From NCBI GenBank assembly GCA_021802115.1, contig JAKABA010000104.1:1-13224 (forward strand): DNA of 13,224 bases. The letters are read 5' to 3'. Shown piece by piece: positions 1 through 7,045 of this stretch. Under the pieces are notes generated by a model. That model was not told the DNA's origin, did no database searches, and saw only the letters and a program-made list of their open reading frames with translations. The position numbers were made by a program, and so were the translations under genes. Positions within the stretch are counted from its first letter, which is position 1. The number at the start of each line of letters is the position of its first letter. The DNA is from a bacterium. Lineage in GTDB: Bacteria; Chloroflexota; Dormibacteria; UBA8260; Bog-877.

Positions 1-909
1 AAGGTCTACCCCTCGCAGGCGCAGATCCTGGCCGCGGCCGACAGCCCTGATCACGGCGGTCAGCGGCTCTTCTCTCCGCTCGGCAAGCCCCCCCTTGACC
101 CGTTGGCAGTGGTCCCGGTGGCCCGGGATCCGGCACCGACCAGGGCCATCTGGATGCTGCTGCCGATCGGGGTTCTGCTGGTGGTGCTGATGGTGGTGGC
201 CGGCCCGCTCTGGCCCGCGGCCGGCGGCCTGCTGCTGCTGAGCTATTTCCTGAATGGGTCCGCCGTGAATTTCGGCGCCAACGGAAACGCGGAGGCCCTG
301 GCCTACGTGCTGCTGGCGCTGAGCGTCGTCTTCATCAGGCGTCCCTGGGTATCCGCCATCTGCCTGGGACTGGCGCTGGGCAGCAATGAACTCGCCTGGT
401 TCTTCCTGCCCGGGTACGTTCTGCTCTGCTGGGAGGACCGGCGCTGGCGCGAGCGGGTTCTGGGAGTTGGCGCCACCCTCCTGGTGGCCGTGGTGCCGCT
501 CGTGATCCGCTACCCGGACTCGCTCTCGGCGATCTACAACAGCCTGCGCGCTCGAACCTTTCCCCTGGGTTCGGGCCCGTCGGAGCTGGTCCTGGCCCAC
601 TTCTGGTCGGGGCCCCCGAGGATCGTCTGGCTGGTGGTCACCGGGCTCGCCATCGCGGCCATCTGGTCATGGGGAGTGTTCTCCCCGCGCTGGCGGGTCG
701 GAGCGGCCGTGCTGACCCTGGCCGCCTTCTGGCTGAGCTGGCGCAGCCTCGACGAGTACCTAGCCCAGATCCCCCTGCTTGCTCTGGTGGCGGTGCTGGT
801 CGTCTTCGGGCCCGGCCGCGGTCGCTCGGAGTCGATCGAGGCAGCCGCGGCCGACGATCGCGCCCACCTCCGAGCGCCGACCGATGGGATGCCGCTGGCG
901 TCCGGCTGA
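1..909 (+). CDS. Polytopic membrane protein, glycosyltransferase-C-like (5' truncated)
   Basis: The reading frame is open from the first base of the window, so this is the C-terminal 302 residues of a longer protein; the TTG at 103 is only an internal codon. About eight hydrophobic segments are visible, near residues 49-69, 70-86, 98-112, 116-144, 153-169, 207-226, 233-246 and 255-270. They are joined by short basic loops, such as the WEDRRWRERV stretch after the fourth. The tail after about residue 272 is hydrophilic and probably cytoplasmic. A late membrane helix preceded by an R-x-x-x-E-Y-L-A-Q-I-P-L-L-A pattern resembles GT-C or DUF2029-type mannosyltransferases and polyprenol-phosphate-dependent sugar transferases. 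Their catalytic Asp/Glu lies in the first extracytoplasmic loop, which is outside the window, so the activity cannot be confirmed. The gene converges on the MMPL gene with a gap of only 31 bp and no clear terminator. Confidence 0.6.
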   Translation, partial: KVYPSQAQILAAADSPDHGGQRLFSPLGKPPLDPLAVVPVARDPAPTRAIWMLLPIGVLLVVLMVVAGPLWPAAGGLLLLSYFLNGSAVNFGANGNAEALAYVLLALSVVFIRRPWVSAICLGLALGSNELAWFFLPGYVLLCWEDRRWRERVLGVGATLLVAVVPLVIRYPDSLSAIYNSLRARTFPLGSGPSELVLAHFWSGPPRIVWLVVTGLAIAAIWSWGVFSPRWRVGAAVLTLAAFWLSWRSLDEYLAQIPLLALVAVLVVFGPGRGRSESIEAAAADDRAHLRAPTDGMPLASG

Positions 910-940
910 GCCCAGCGCGGTCTCTGGTCCCGCCTTCGCG

Positions 941-3241
941 TCAGGGCTGGACTGACGCTCGGGGGTCGGGCAGCGTCGCCGGGGCCGGCGATGCCTCCCT
1001 GGAGAGCCGGGACGGCCACCAGTTCCAGCGCCCCAAGAGCACCACCAGCGATGGCACCACCAGAGTCCGAATGACGAAGGTGTCCATGAACACCCCGGCG
1101 GCGATCCCGAACCCGATCTGCTGGATCTCCGACCCTCCCGCGGAGCCGCCGCCCGCGATGGCCAGAACCGCAAACGTGCCGCCCAGTACCAGCCCGGCGG
1201 TGCTGACGGTGGTCCCGGTCATCCCCACCGCCCGCCGGACGGCCTGGCGCAGGGGCATGGAGTGCACCTCTTCGCGGATCCGGCTCATCACCAAGATGTT
1301 GTAGTCGGACCCCAACGCCATCAGGAACACGAACATCAGGAAGGGCAGCAGGAAGTTGATGCCGTCCTGGCCCGCCAGGTGCACGAAGACGACCGCCACC
1401 AGCCCCAGGGCCGCCAGGTAGGAGAGGACCACGCTCACCACCAGGTACAGCGGAGCGATCAGGCTGCGCATCACGATCGCCAGCAACAGGGCGATGAGCA
1501 CCGCCACCAACGGGATGATGCGCAGCAGATCGCTGTTGGAGAGGTGCTGGACGTCGTACGCAAACGGCAGCACGCCAAAGATCCCGCTGTCGGTGGCGCC
1601 GATGCGCCGGCCCACCCCGGCCACCGCTCGGCGCACCGCCGGCACCGCGGCCAGAGCCCGGGCGGAGTTGTCGTTGTTGTGCCGCAGCAGGGTCGAGAAC
1701 TGCACGGTCAGGCCGCTCGGGCTGATGAACTGCGCCAGCGAGCGATAGGCGTTGTAGGCCGGCGCGGGCACCCGCTCGGTGGCGGGCTCGACCTCGGGGA
1801 GCGAGTTCGGGGGCCCCAGCGTGGCGTGCAGCCTTGTGATCTCAGCCGGGCTGAGGTGGGAAGCGCCGAGGGCGCCGATGACCGTCCTGAAACTGCCGGT
1901 CCGGTCCAAGGCGCCCTGGGCCACGGCGAGCACCTCGGGATGGGTCCACGCCGACACGGGAAGCCGGAACAGGACCGCGGAGGCCTGCACGTTGGAGGCC
2001 GGAAAGTCCTTGGCGAGCACCGCCGCGCCGGCCGCCGAGTCCGTCCCGCTGGGTGCTGCGGTGTTGCCGAAGCCGGCGGTCGTGCTGGTCAGATTGCCCA
2101 GCGCCAATCCCCCGAAGACCACCACCCCGCCGACCAGGATCCAGGCCGGACGGCGCACCACCCCACCCGCCAGCCGGCTGTAGACGCTGGGTCGCGGTCG
2201 TGCCTCCGGCCGCGTGTTGGTGGGCCAGAAGGCCGCCCGGCCGAAGATCGCCAGCAGCGCCGGGAGCAGGGTCAAACCCGCCAGGAGCATGAGGCCGATG
2301 CCAATCGCCAGCGCTGGGCCCAGGCTCTGGTACAGGCCGAACTGAGCCAGGGTAAGGCTGAGCAGGGCGGCGATCACGGTGAGCGCCGAGAAGGTTATGG
2401 ACTCCCCCACAGTGCTCACCGCGGTGACCACCGCCGCTTGGGGGTCGAGCCCACGGCGCAGCTCCTCGCGCACTCGGAAGACCAGGAAGAGCCCGTAGTC
2501 GGTCCCGGCGCCGAGCACCAGGACGATGAGGATCACCTGGGTGATGACCGAGACCTGGACGCCCACATGAGTCGCCTCGGCAACCACCGGCCCGGAGAGG
2601 GCGAGCACCAGGGCCGCCGGCAGAAGCGTCACGAACGGGGCCAGCACCGCTCGAAATGCGACCAGCAGGAGGGCCAGGATGAACAGCACGGAGAAGAGCT
2701 GGGTCAGGCCCTGGGACTGCCGGGACGACCGCTGCCCGTCGATCACCGTGGGCAGGTCGCCGGTCAGGTGGTAGGTCAGTCCGGGCAGGCTGGCGGCCGC
2801 AAACCGATCCCTGATGGAGGCGACCAGGGCTGGGCCAGCCCCACCGCCGAAGGCGGGGACCGCGGCCTCTATCAGGGCCTGGCGGGCCATGCCGTTGGGG
2901 GACGTCCCGAGGTCGCGCACCAGCCGCACCTTGGGCAGCCTCCCGATCTCACCTTCGAACTTGGTGATCGCGGCCTGGTCCTGGCTGGTGAGAGGGCCCC
3001 GATCGCTGACGGCGACCAGGGTGGATGCCGCGAGCTTGGAGCTCTGGAAGGGACTGGCGAGCTGCGCCGCCCTCATCGAGGGGGAGCTGCTGGGAAGGAA
3101 CGCCGAGTTGCTGTCCTTGCTCACCGAAGCCAACGTCGGCAGCACGTGGACGCACACCACGGTGATCACCACCCACAGCACGACCATCGGCACTCGAAAG
3201 CGCACCGAGAACCTGCCGAGGCCGAGGAACCAGGACCTCAC
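941..3241 (-). CDS. MMPL/RND-family membrane transporter
   Basis: This 766-residue exporter has the duplicated RND layout: one helix at residues 17-37, an extracytoplasmic domain (about 38-178), a five-to-six-helix block (about 180-335), a second lone helix (about 366-383), a second outside domain (about 384-570) and a second helix block (about 572-735). Each block carries the MMPL signature: GAGTDYG at 244-250 and GSDYN at 644-648. Their Asp-Tyr pairs correspond to the proton-relay pairs of mycobacterial MmpL3. The C-terminal tail is short and Pro/Arg-rich. Family members move lipids, siderophores or hydrophobic toxins across the cytoplasmic membrane using the proton gradient; the cargo cannot be read from sequence. 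The start is GTG at 3241-3239, sharing a GTGA with the stop of the marR-like gene, so translation is coupled. The partner suggests induction by a small hydrophobic ligand. Confidence 0.93.
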   Translation of the reverse strand: MRSWFLGLGRFSVRFRVPMVVLWVVITVVCVHVLPTLASVSKDSNSAFLPSSSPSMRAAQLASPFQSSKLAASTLVAVSDRGPLTSQDQAAITKFEGEIGRLPKVRLVRDLGTSPNGMARQALIEAAVPAFGGGAGPALVASIRDRFAAASLPGLTYHLTGDLPTVIDGQRSSRQSQGLTQLFSVLFILALLLVAFRAVLAPFVTLLPAALVLALSGPVVAEATHVGVQVSVITQVILIVLVLGAGTDYGLFLVFRVREELRRGLDPQAAVVTAVSTVGESITFSALTVIAALLSLTLAQFGLYQSLGPALAIGIGLMLLAGLTLLPALLAIFGRAAFWPTNTRPEARPRPSVYSRLAGGVVRRPAWILVGGVVVFGGLALGNLTSTTAGFGNTAAPSGTDSAAGAAVLAKDFPASNVQASAVLFRLPVSAWTHPEVLAVAQGALDRTGSFRTVIGALGASHLSPAEITRLHATLGPPNSLPEVEPATERVPAPAYNAYRSLAQFISPSGLTVQFSTLLRHNNDNSARALAAVPAVRRAVAGVGRRIGATDSGIFGVLPFAYDVQHLSNSDLLRIIPLVAVLIALLLAIVMRSLIAPLYLVVSVVLSYLAALGLVAVVFVHLAGQDGINFLLPFLMFVFLMALGSDYNILVMSRIREEVHSMPLRQAVRRAVGMTGTTVSTAGLVLGGTFAVLAIAGGGSAGGSEIQQIGFGIAAGVFMDTFVIRTLVVPSLVVLLGRWNWWPSRLSREASPAPATLPDPRASVQP

Positions 3242-3792
3242 CGGGTCGCTCTCGGGTCAGGCTCCAGAGCCCCCATCGGGGCCGGGGCGGCAGCTGGAGT
3301 TGCCGCCAGTGGTCGCAGGAGGGCGACCAGGTCGGCCAGCTCCCGGTCGCCCAGCGGTGAGAGCAGCTCGGCCACACCCGCATGGAGCATGTGGTCCACC
3401 TGCTGGGCAGAGCTGCTCGCCTTGGCGGAGAGGCGAACCACCACCGATCTGCGGTCGCCGGGGTCGGGCTCTCGCTCCACCCAGCCCCGCTCCACCAGCC
3501 GGTCTGCCAGCTCGGTGGCGCTGCTGGGGCTGATCATCAGCTCACGTGCCAGCTCCCTCATCGAGAGGGAGCCCCGCCTCGCCAGTACCAGCACCGCCTG
3601 GCGCTGGTGCGGGGTGGTGGAGGCTACCAGCCTGGCCAGCTGCGCCGAGGCCGCCTCCACCTGGCTTGCGACTGACGACTTGAGCCGAAGGCTCAGCTGC
3701 CATTGCAGCTCGGTGAACTCTCGGACCAGGCGATCGCGGGCGCTCGCCGGGTCGCCGCCAGCCACCGCAGAGAAATTCGGCTCCCGAATCAT
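3238..3792 (-). CDS. MarR-family transcriptional regulator
   Basis: This is a 184-residue winged-helix regulator of typical MarR length. N-terminal helices (about 17-60) would form the dimer interface. The HTH lies at about 76-101, with recognition helix SPSSATELADRLVERGWV. The wing follows with the hallmark D-P-G-D-R-R-S-V-V-V-R-L at 110-121, and a C-terminal dimerisation helix lies at about 125-165. I chose ATG at 3792-3790; a TTG three codons upstream (3801-3799) is possible. Neither has a Shine-Dalgarno, and a -10-like TAGTAT lies 8-13 bases upstream of the ATG, so the mRNA may be leaderless. The gene is upstream of and coupled (GTGA overlap) to the MMPL exporter. The usual arrangement is repression of both genes, relieved by a substrate of the pump. 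That is inferred from family practice, and the ligand is unknown. Confidence 0.92.
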   Translation of the reverse strand: MIREPNFSAVAGGDPASARDRLVREFTELQWQLSLRLKSSVASQVEAASAQLARLVASTTPHQRQAVLVLARRGSLSMRELARELMISPSSATELADRLVERGWVEREPDPGDRRSVVVRLSAKASSSAQQVDHMLHAGVAELLSPLGDRELADLVALLRPLAATPAAAPAPMGALEPDPRATR

Positions 3793-3800
3793 ACGGTGCA

Positions 3801-3825
3801 ATACTAATCCATAAGCCGAACTAAT
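3801..3825 (-). promoter_or_regulatory. Putative marR promoter and operator with direct repeat
   Basis: On the minus strand the hexamer TAGTAT (3806-3801) is a fair -10 box just upstream of the marR-like start. I find no convincing -35. The plus-strand hexamer ACTAAT occurs twice, at 3803-3808 and 3820-3825, 17 bp apart; one copy overlaps the -10. This AT-richer patch stands out in GC-rich DNA and is a reasonable place for an autoregulatory site. MarR operators are usually inverted repeats, however, so the assignment is weak. Confidence 0.3.
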
Positions 3826-3854
3826 GCCTGACGGACTGCCCCCACAGCTGCCGC

Positions 3855-3883
3855 GTGAAAGTTCCCGGCACTCCGCCTATACT
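3855..3883 (+). promoter_or_regulatory. Promoter of the TPP-riboswitch/thi operon
   Basis: GTGAAA (3855-3860) as -35 and TATACT (3878-3883) as -10 are separated by 17 bp, the sigma-70/sigA optimum. The -10 matches TATAAT at five of six positions and the -35 matches TTGACA at four of six. Transcription would start near 3889-3891, just before the leader hairpin and the TPP aptamer. This gives a leader of about 140 nt. Confidence 0.6.
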
Positions 3884-3889
3884 CCGGTT

Positions 3890-3904
3890 GGGAGTTCAGC
3901 TCCC
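3890..3904 (+). other. Leader hairpin at the 5' end of the thi mRNA
   Basis: GGGAG (3890-3894) and CTCCC (3900-3904) form a perfect 5-bp stem with a 5-base loop. It sits directly at the predicted transcription start and abuts the riboswitch. It may protect the 5' end or help insulate the aptamer; no other role can be read from it. Confidence 0.4.
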
Positions 3905-3988
3905 AGCTAGGGGTGCGCCGACAGGGCGCTGAGAGGCAGCGAGCCAACCCTGAACACCGGATCTGGTTAGTACCAGCGTCGGGAAGCC
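3905..3988 (+). promoter_or_regulatory. TPP riboswitch aptamer (THI element)
   Basis: All conserved parts of the thiamine-pyrophosphate aptamer are present in order. GGGGTGC is at 3910-3916. P3 pairs GCGCC (3915-3919) with GGCGC (3925-3929). The pyrimidine-binding CTGAGA is at 3929-3934. P2 pairs GGGT (3911-3914) with ACCC (3947-3950), followed by TGAAC. P4 pairs CCG (3957-3959) with CGG (3980-3982). P5 pairs CTGGT (3963-3967) with ACCAG (3972-3976), then GCG and the closing GGGAAGC. P1 is short: GCT (3906-3908) with AGC (3985-3987). The aptamer is complete and precedes a permease and thiD, so it should sense TPP and control pyrimidine/thiamine salvage. No hairpin with a T-run lies between it and the gene, which argues for translational control. 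Confidence 0.95.
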
Positions 3989-4030
3989 TCGTCCTGTCGG
4001 CTCCAGACCCGTGCCCGGGAAGGAGGAGGC
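3986..4030 (+). promoter_or_regulatory. Riboswitch expression platform sequestering the Shine-Dalgarno
   Basis: Bases 3986-3995 (GCCTCGTCCT) are complementary to 4021-4030 (AGGAGGAGGC), the strong ribosome-binding site, at nine of ten positions; the only mismatch is G3991 with G4025. The same GCCTC (3986-3990) can instead pair with GAGGC at 3933-3937, which overlaps the TPP-binding CTGAGA motif. The implied model is this: without ligand the aptamer region holds GCCTC and the RBS is free. With TPP bound, GCCTC is released and hides the RBS. The pairing is seen directly; the switching is inferred. Confidence 0.65.
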
Positions 4031-4031
4031 C

Positions 4032-5516
4032 ATGGCAGAGACGAGGGTTGAGGAGAGGCGCCGGACGGACGACCGGGAGGCCGTGATCCCCGGTGACGAC
4101 GAGTTTCTTCGCATTGAACTCAGAGGGCTCGAGCCGGTTCCGCTACAGAGCCGCCACGGTCGGCCGCGCGAACTCTTCTTCATCTGGGGCGGCGCGCTGG
4201 CCGACTTCTTCTCCCTCTATGCAGGAGCCCTCCTGATCTCCGCCGCCGGCCTGGGATTCTGGGACGCGGCCCTGGTCCTGGTCGCGGGAGCGCTGGCGGG
4301 CGGGGCCATGCTGGGACTGCTCTCCGTGACCGGGGTGCGCAGTGGGGCTCCCCAGATAGTCCAATCACGGATGGTGTTCGGCCGGCGCGGGGCGGTGGTG
4401 GGCGGATTCCTGACCATGGTGATCGCAATCGGCTGGTTTGCGTACGACTGCGCCATCGCCGTCACCACGACCAAGGCCTTGCCGGTGTTCCGGGGCGCCT
4501 CCGACCTGGTCGCGGGCCTGCTGCTGCTGGGGATCGCCCTGGTGTCCTTCCTGGTCGCGGTCTACGGCCACCGCACCATCTCGGTCGTCCAGCACATTCA
4601 GGTCCCCGCATTTCTGGCCGTCTGTGCCGCCCTGGCCCTCTTCACCTTTCCCCGCTGGGACCTATTGCGGCAGAGTGATCTCGCGCTGGGACCCCACCTG
4701 GCCGCCATGGCCCTCGGCTTCACCCTCACCTTCGCGCTGGTCGTGTCCTGGGTGACCTACGCCGGCGACTACTCGCGTTACCTGCCCGCGGGCTCGCCGT
4801 CCTGGCGGGTGGCCATGGCCAGCGGCGGGGGCACGGTGGTGAGCCTGGTGGGCTGCGGGTTGTTGGGGGCCGCGATTCAGACCGCCAACCCGGGGCGGCT
4901 GCTGCCCAACCTGATCGTGGCCTCGGTGCCAGTCGCCTTCGCCTACTGCTTCGCCGCCTTCATCATCGTGGCCGAGCTGAGCTCCAACTACCTCAACGTC
5001 TATTCCGCCGCCCTGTGCGCCCTGGCCATAGGCATACGCCTGCGGCGCTGGGTGGCGGCGACCGTGGTCGGGGTGGTGGGGAGCCTCATCGCCAGCCTGG
5101 TGCTGTTCGCGGGCAGTGGCTTCCAGGGCAACTACGTGAACTTCCTCACCCTTACCTACGTGTGGTTCCCGGCCTGGGCGATGGTGGTCATCCTCGACAG
5201 CTATCGGGGGGCGCGCCGCCCCGATCCGCATGAGCTGGTGGCTCGCCGCGGTTACTGGTTCCAAGGCGGCTTTCGCTGGCCGATGTTGACTGCCTTCGGG
5301 CTCGGGACTCTGGCGACCATCCTCTTCTTCAACGAGCCGCCGCCGCCCGGGGAGTGGGGGTTCGTCTCACCCCTGGCCCACTGGCTGTTTCAGGGACAGC
5401 CCGCCGATGTCAGCGGGTTCGTCGGAGCGGCGGTGACCACCGTCGCCTATCTGGTGCTGCGGGCCCGGGAGCCCAAGGGCAGGCCGGCGCCGGGCGCGAC
5501 GGCGGTGCCCTCATGA
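4032..5516 (+). CDS. NCS1-family permease, probable HMP/thiamine-related transporter
   Basis: This 494-residue protein is a nucleobase:cation symporter-1 (cytosine/purine/uracil/thiamine/allantoin permease). Before the first helix it has the family's G-x-E-P-V-P motif (32-37), then about twelve hydrophobic segments. Family landmarks include APQIVQSRMVFGRRGA (106-121), W-V-T-Y-A-G-D-Y-S-R-Y-L-P (240-252) and NYLNVYSAALCA (319-330). ATG 4032 is chosen over the in-frame GTG at 4011 because the strong AGGAGGAGG RBS (4021-4029) lies between them. The gene is directly under a TPP riboswitch and overlaps thiD by four bases. The best inference is therefore uptake of hydroxymethylpyrimidine (CytX role), thiamine or a breakdown product, rather than cytosine. 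The N-terminal extension resembles FCY-type purine-cytosine permeases more than the short CytX proteins, so the exact substrate is open. Confidence 0.9.
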   Translation: MAETRVEERRRTDDREAVIPGDDEFLRIELRGLEPVPLQSRHGRPRELFFIWGGALADFFSLYAGALLISAAGLGFWDAALVLVAGALAGGAMLGLLSVTGVRSGAPQIVQSRMVFGRRGAVVGGFLTMVIAIGWFAYDCAIAVTTTKALPVFRGASDLVAGLLLLGIALVSFLVAVYGHRTISVVQHIQVPAFLAVCAALALFTFPRWDLLRQSDLALGPHLAAMALGFTLTFALVVSWVTYAGDYSRYLPAGSPSWRVAMASGGGTVVSLVGCGLLGAAIQTANPGRLLPNLIVASVPVAFAYCFAAFIIVAELSSNYLNVYSAALCALAIGIRLRRWVAATVVGVVGSLIASLVLFAGSGFQGNYVNFLTLTYVWFPAWAMVVILDSYRGARRPDPHELVARRGYWFQGGFRWPMLTAFGLGTLATILFFNEPPPPGEWGFVSPLAHWLFQGQPADVSGFVGAAVTTVAYLVLRAREPKGRPAPGATAVPS

Positions 5517-6343
5517 GGCCGGCACCCCAGTTACCGCGCACCACGATCGCGGCCACGGTGGCCGGCACCGACAGCGGTGGGGGGGCCGGGATCCAGGCCG
5601 ACCTCAAGACCTTCGCCGCATGCGGCGTCTACGGGGTGAGCGTGGCGGTCGCGCTCACCGCCCAGAACACGCTCGGGGTCCTGGCGGTGCACGGGCTGCC
5701 GCAGGAGTTCGTGGTCGCCCAGTTTGAGGCTCTGGATCAGGACCTTCGCCCGAGGGCGGTGAAAACCGGCATGCTGTTCTCGGCCGCTCACATCGACACC
5801 GTCTGCCGGCAGCTCCGGCAGCGCGCCTGGGGTCCGCTGGTGGTGGATCCCGTGATGGTCGCCAAGAGCGGGGCCAACCTCTTGGAGCCGGATGCGGTCG
5901 CGATCATGCGCCAGGACCTGCTGCCCCTGGCCACGGTGGTGACTCCGAACTGGCCCGAGGCGGCTGTCCTGTCGGGGCTCGCGGTCGCCTCCGAGGAGGA
6001 CGCCATCGCCGCCGGCCGGGCGATCCTGGAGCTGGGAGCCGCCAGCGTGGTTGTCAAGGGGGGGCACGCACCCGGGGAGCCCGTCGACCTGCTCATCTCG
6101 GACCAGGGCCTGCTGCGGCTCCCGGGCTCGCGCATCGACACGCCCCACACCCACGGGACCGGCTGCACCTTCTCCGCCGCCATCACCGCCCGATTGGCAC
6201 TCGGCGATGAGCTTGCACCGGCGGTGAGCTCGGCCAAGCGGTATGTGGCGGCGGCCATTCGTCATGCGCCCGGCCTGGGGGCCGGACACGGCCCGTTGGA
6301 GCACTTCCCGCCGCCGGACGAGCCGTCACGGTCGGATCCCTGA
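5513..6343 (+). CDS. thiD: Hydroxymethylpyrimidine/phosphomethylpyrimidine kinase ThiD
   Basis: ThiD makes HMP-PP from HMP in two ATP-dependent phosphorylations, for coupling with the thiazole by ThiE. The 276-residue protein is a ribokinase-fold enzyme close to the family length (about 266 in E. coli). Motifs: AGTDSGGGAGIQADLKT (17-33), TAQNT (49-53), VKTGML (83-88), VVDPVMVAKSG (110-120), TPNWPEA (144-150), VVVKGGH (179-185) and the anion-hole HGTGCTFSAA (214-223) with the conserved cysteine at 218. Nothing essential is missing, and no ThiE or ThiM domain is fused. ATG 5513 overlaps the permease stop (ATGA) and would be translated by re-initiation, under the same riboswitch. With the upstream permease this forms a compact HMP salvage pair; no thiC, thiE or thiM is in the window. 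Confidence 0.96.
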   Translation: MRPAPQLPRTTIAATVAGTDSGGGAGIQADLKTFAACGVYGVSVAVALTAQNTLGVLAVHGLPQEFVVAQFEALDQDLRPRAVKTGMLFSAAHIDTVCRQLRQRAWGPLVVDPVMVAKSGANLLEPDAVAIMRQDLLPLATVVTPNWPEAAVLSGLAVASEEDAIAAGRAILELGAASVVVKGGHAPGEPVDLLISDQGLLRLPGSRIDTPHTHGTGCTFSAAITARLALGDELAPAVSSAKRYVAAAIRHAPGLGAGHGPLEHFPPPDEPSRSDP

Positions 6344-6425
6344 GCGGGTGGTTGGCTTCCGCGGCGATCAGATGGCGCAACTTTGACTACACTCAGCAAA
6401 GAGGAACGCCACAGGAGGAGCCGCC

Positions 6426-7022
6426 ATGAAATTCTTGCGCAAGCAGCAGCGGCCGATGGAGAGGCTCGGGTCAACCGCCTCCGACGCGGCCGGAGCGGTG
6501 GTAGAGGTCCTGGGAACCGGAGTGAAGTCGGCCGGTGCAGCGGTCACCCCAGCGGTGGTGGCCGCGGCTCACCAGGTCCCTGAATTGACTGGCCGGATCG
6601 CGGCCCAGATGCACCCGGTGGCTGACACGGCTCAGCGGCGCGCGGCGGTGGCGGTCGAGCAGGCCCGGGAGCGGTCGGCCGACCTGGCGGAAAAGGTGGT
6701 GCAGGCAGCCTACGAGGCCACCAAGTCCCTGCCTCCTGACACCCGTCGCAAGGTCCAGAGCTCGCTCGCCAAGACCGGCATCAAGCCGCCCCGGCCCGCG
6801 CGTAGGAGGTTCTCCAAGAAGTGGCTCGCGGCGGGGCTGCTGACCAGCGCCGGGGTCGCCTTCCTGTTCTCTGGCACCGTTCAGGACAAGGTCTACGACC
6901 TGGTCGACCGGTTGCGGGGCGAGGACCTGGACACGCCCCTCGGCGGCTACCAGCCGCCACCGTCACCGGGGGCCAACGGGAGCCAGCCATCGGCCGAGCG
7001 CGAGGAGTCACCCCAGTCCTGA
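6426..7022 (+). CDS. Hypothetical helical membrane-anchored protein
   Basis: I do not recognise this 198-residue protein. It starts at ATG 6426 behind a strong RBS (AGGAGGAG, 6413-6420). Residues 15-100 are Ala/Val/Gln/Glu-rich and look like long amphipathic helices without prolines in the core, such as RRAAVAVEQARERSADLAEK. A basic patch RPARRRFSKK (123-132) precedes one membrane helix (about 133-150). The tail (after 165) is Pro/Ser/Gly-rich and disordered. The layout recalls YtxH- or apolipoprotein-like stress or envelope proteins, but no motif proves it. By the positive-inside rule the helical N-terminal part is probably cytoplasmic. It may lead a unit with the next two genes (gaps of 23 and 3 bp). 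A TTGACT/TACACT patch at 6383-6393 could be promoter material, but no well-spaced box pair is seen. The 82-bp gap after thiD has no clear terminator. Confidence 0.75.
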   Translation: MKFLRKQQRPMERLGSTASDAAGAVVEVLGTGVKSAGAAVTPAVVAAAHQVPELTGRIAAQMHPVADTAQRRAAVAVEQARERSADLAEKVVQAAYEATKSLPPDTRRKVQSSLAKTGIKPPRPARRRFSKKWLAAGLLTSAGVAFLFSGTVQDKVYDLVDRLRGEDLDTPLGGYQPPPSPGANGSQPSAEREESPQS

Positions 7023-7045
7023 GCCGGCCCGCCCTCGCCTGAGCG

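Noticed and set aside
1262..3814. An 850-codon open frame on the plus strand opposite the MMPL and marR-like genes
   Set aside because: Its product is a His/Gln/Gly/Arg-rich run without any domain, typical of the antisense of GC-rich genes. The minus strand encodes clear MMPL and MarR proteins.
4011..4031. Upstream GTG start for the permease
   Set aside because: It would place the strong Shine-Dalgarno inside the coding region; ATG 4032 is correctly spaced from it.
6344..6362. GCGG...CCGC stem after thiD as a terminator
   Set aside because: The stem is only about four pairs and has no T-run.
6383..6411. TTGACT as a -35 box for the gene at 6426
   Set aside because: No -10-like hexamer lies 16-18 bp downstream, and TACACT directly follows the TTGACT instead. 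Left as an unproved promoter region.
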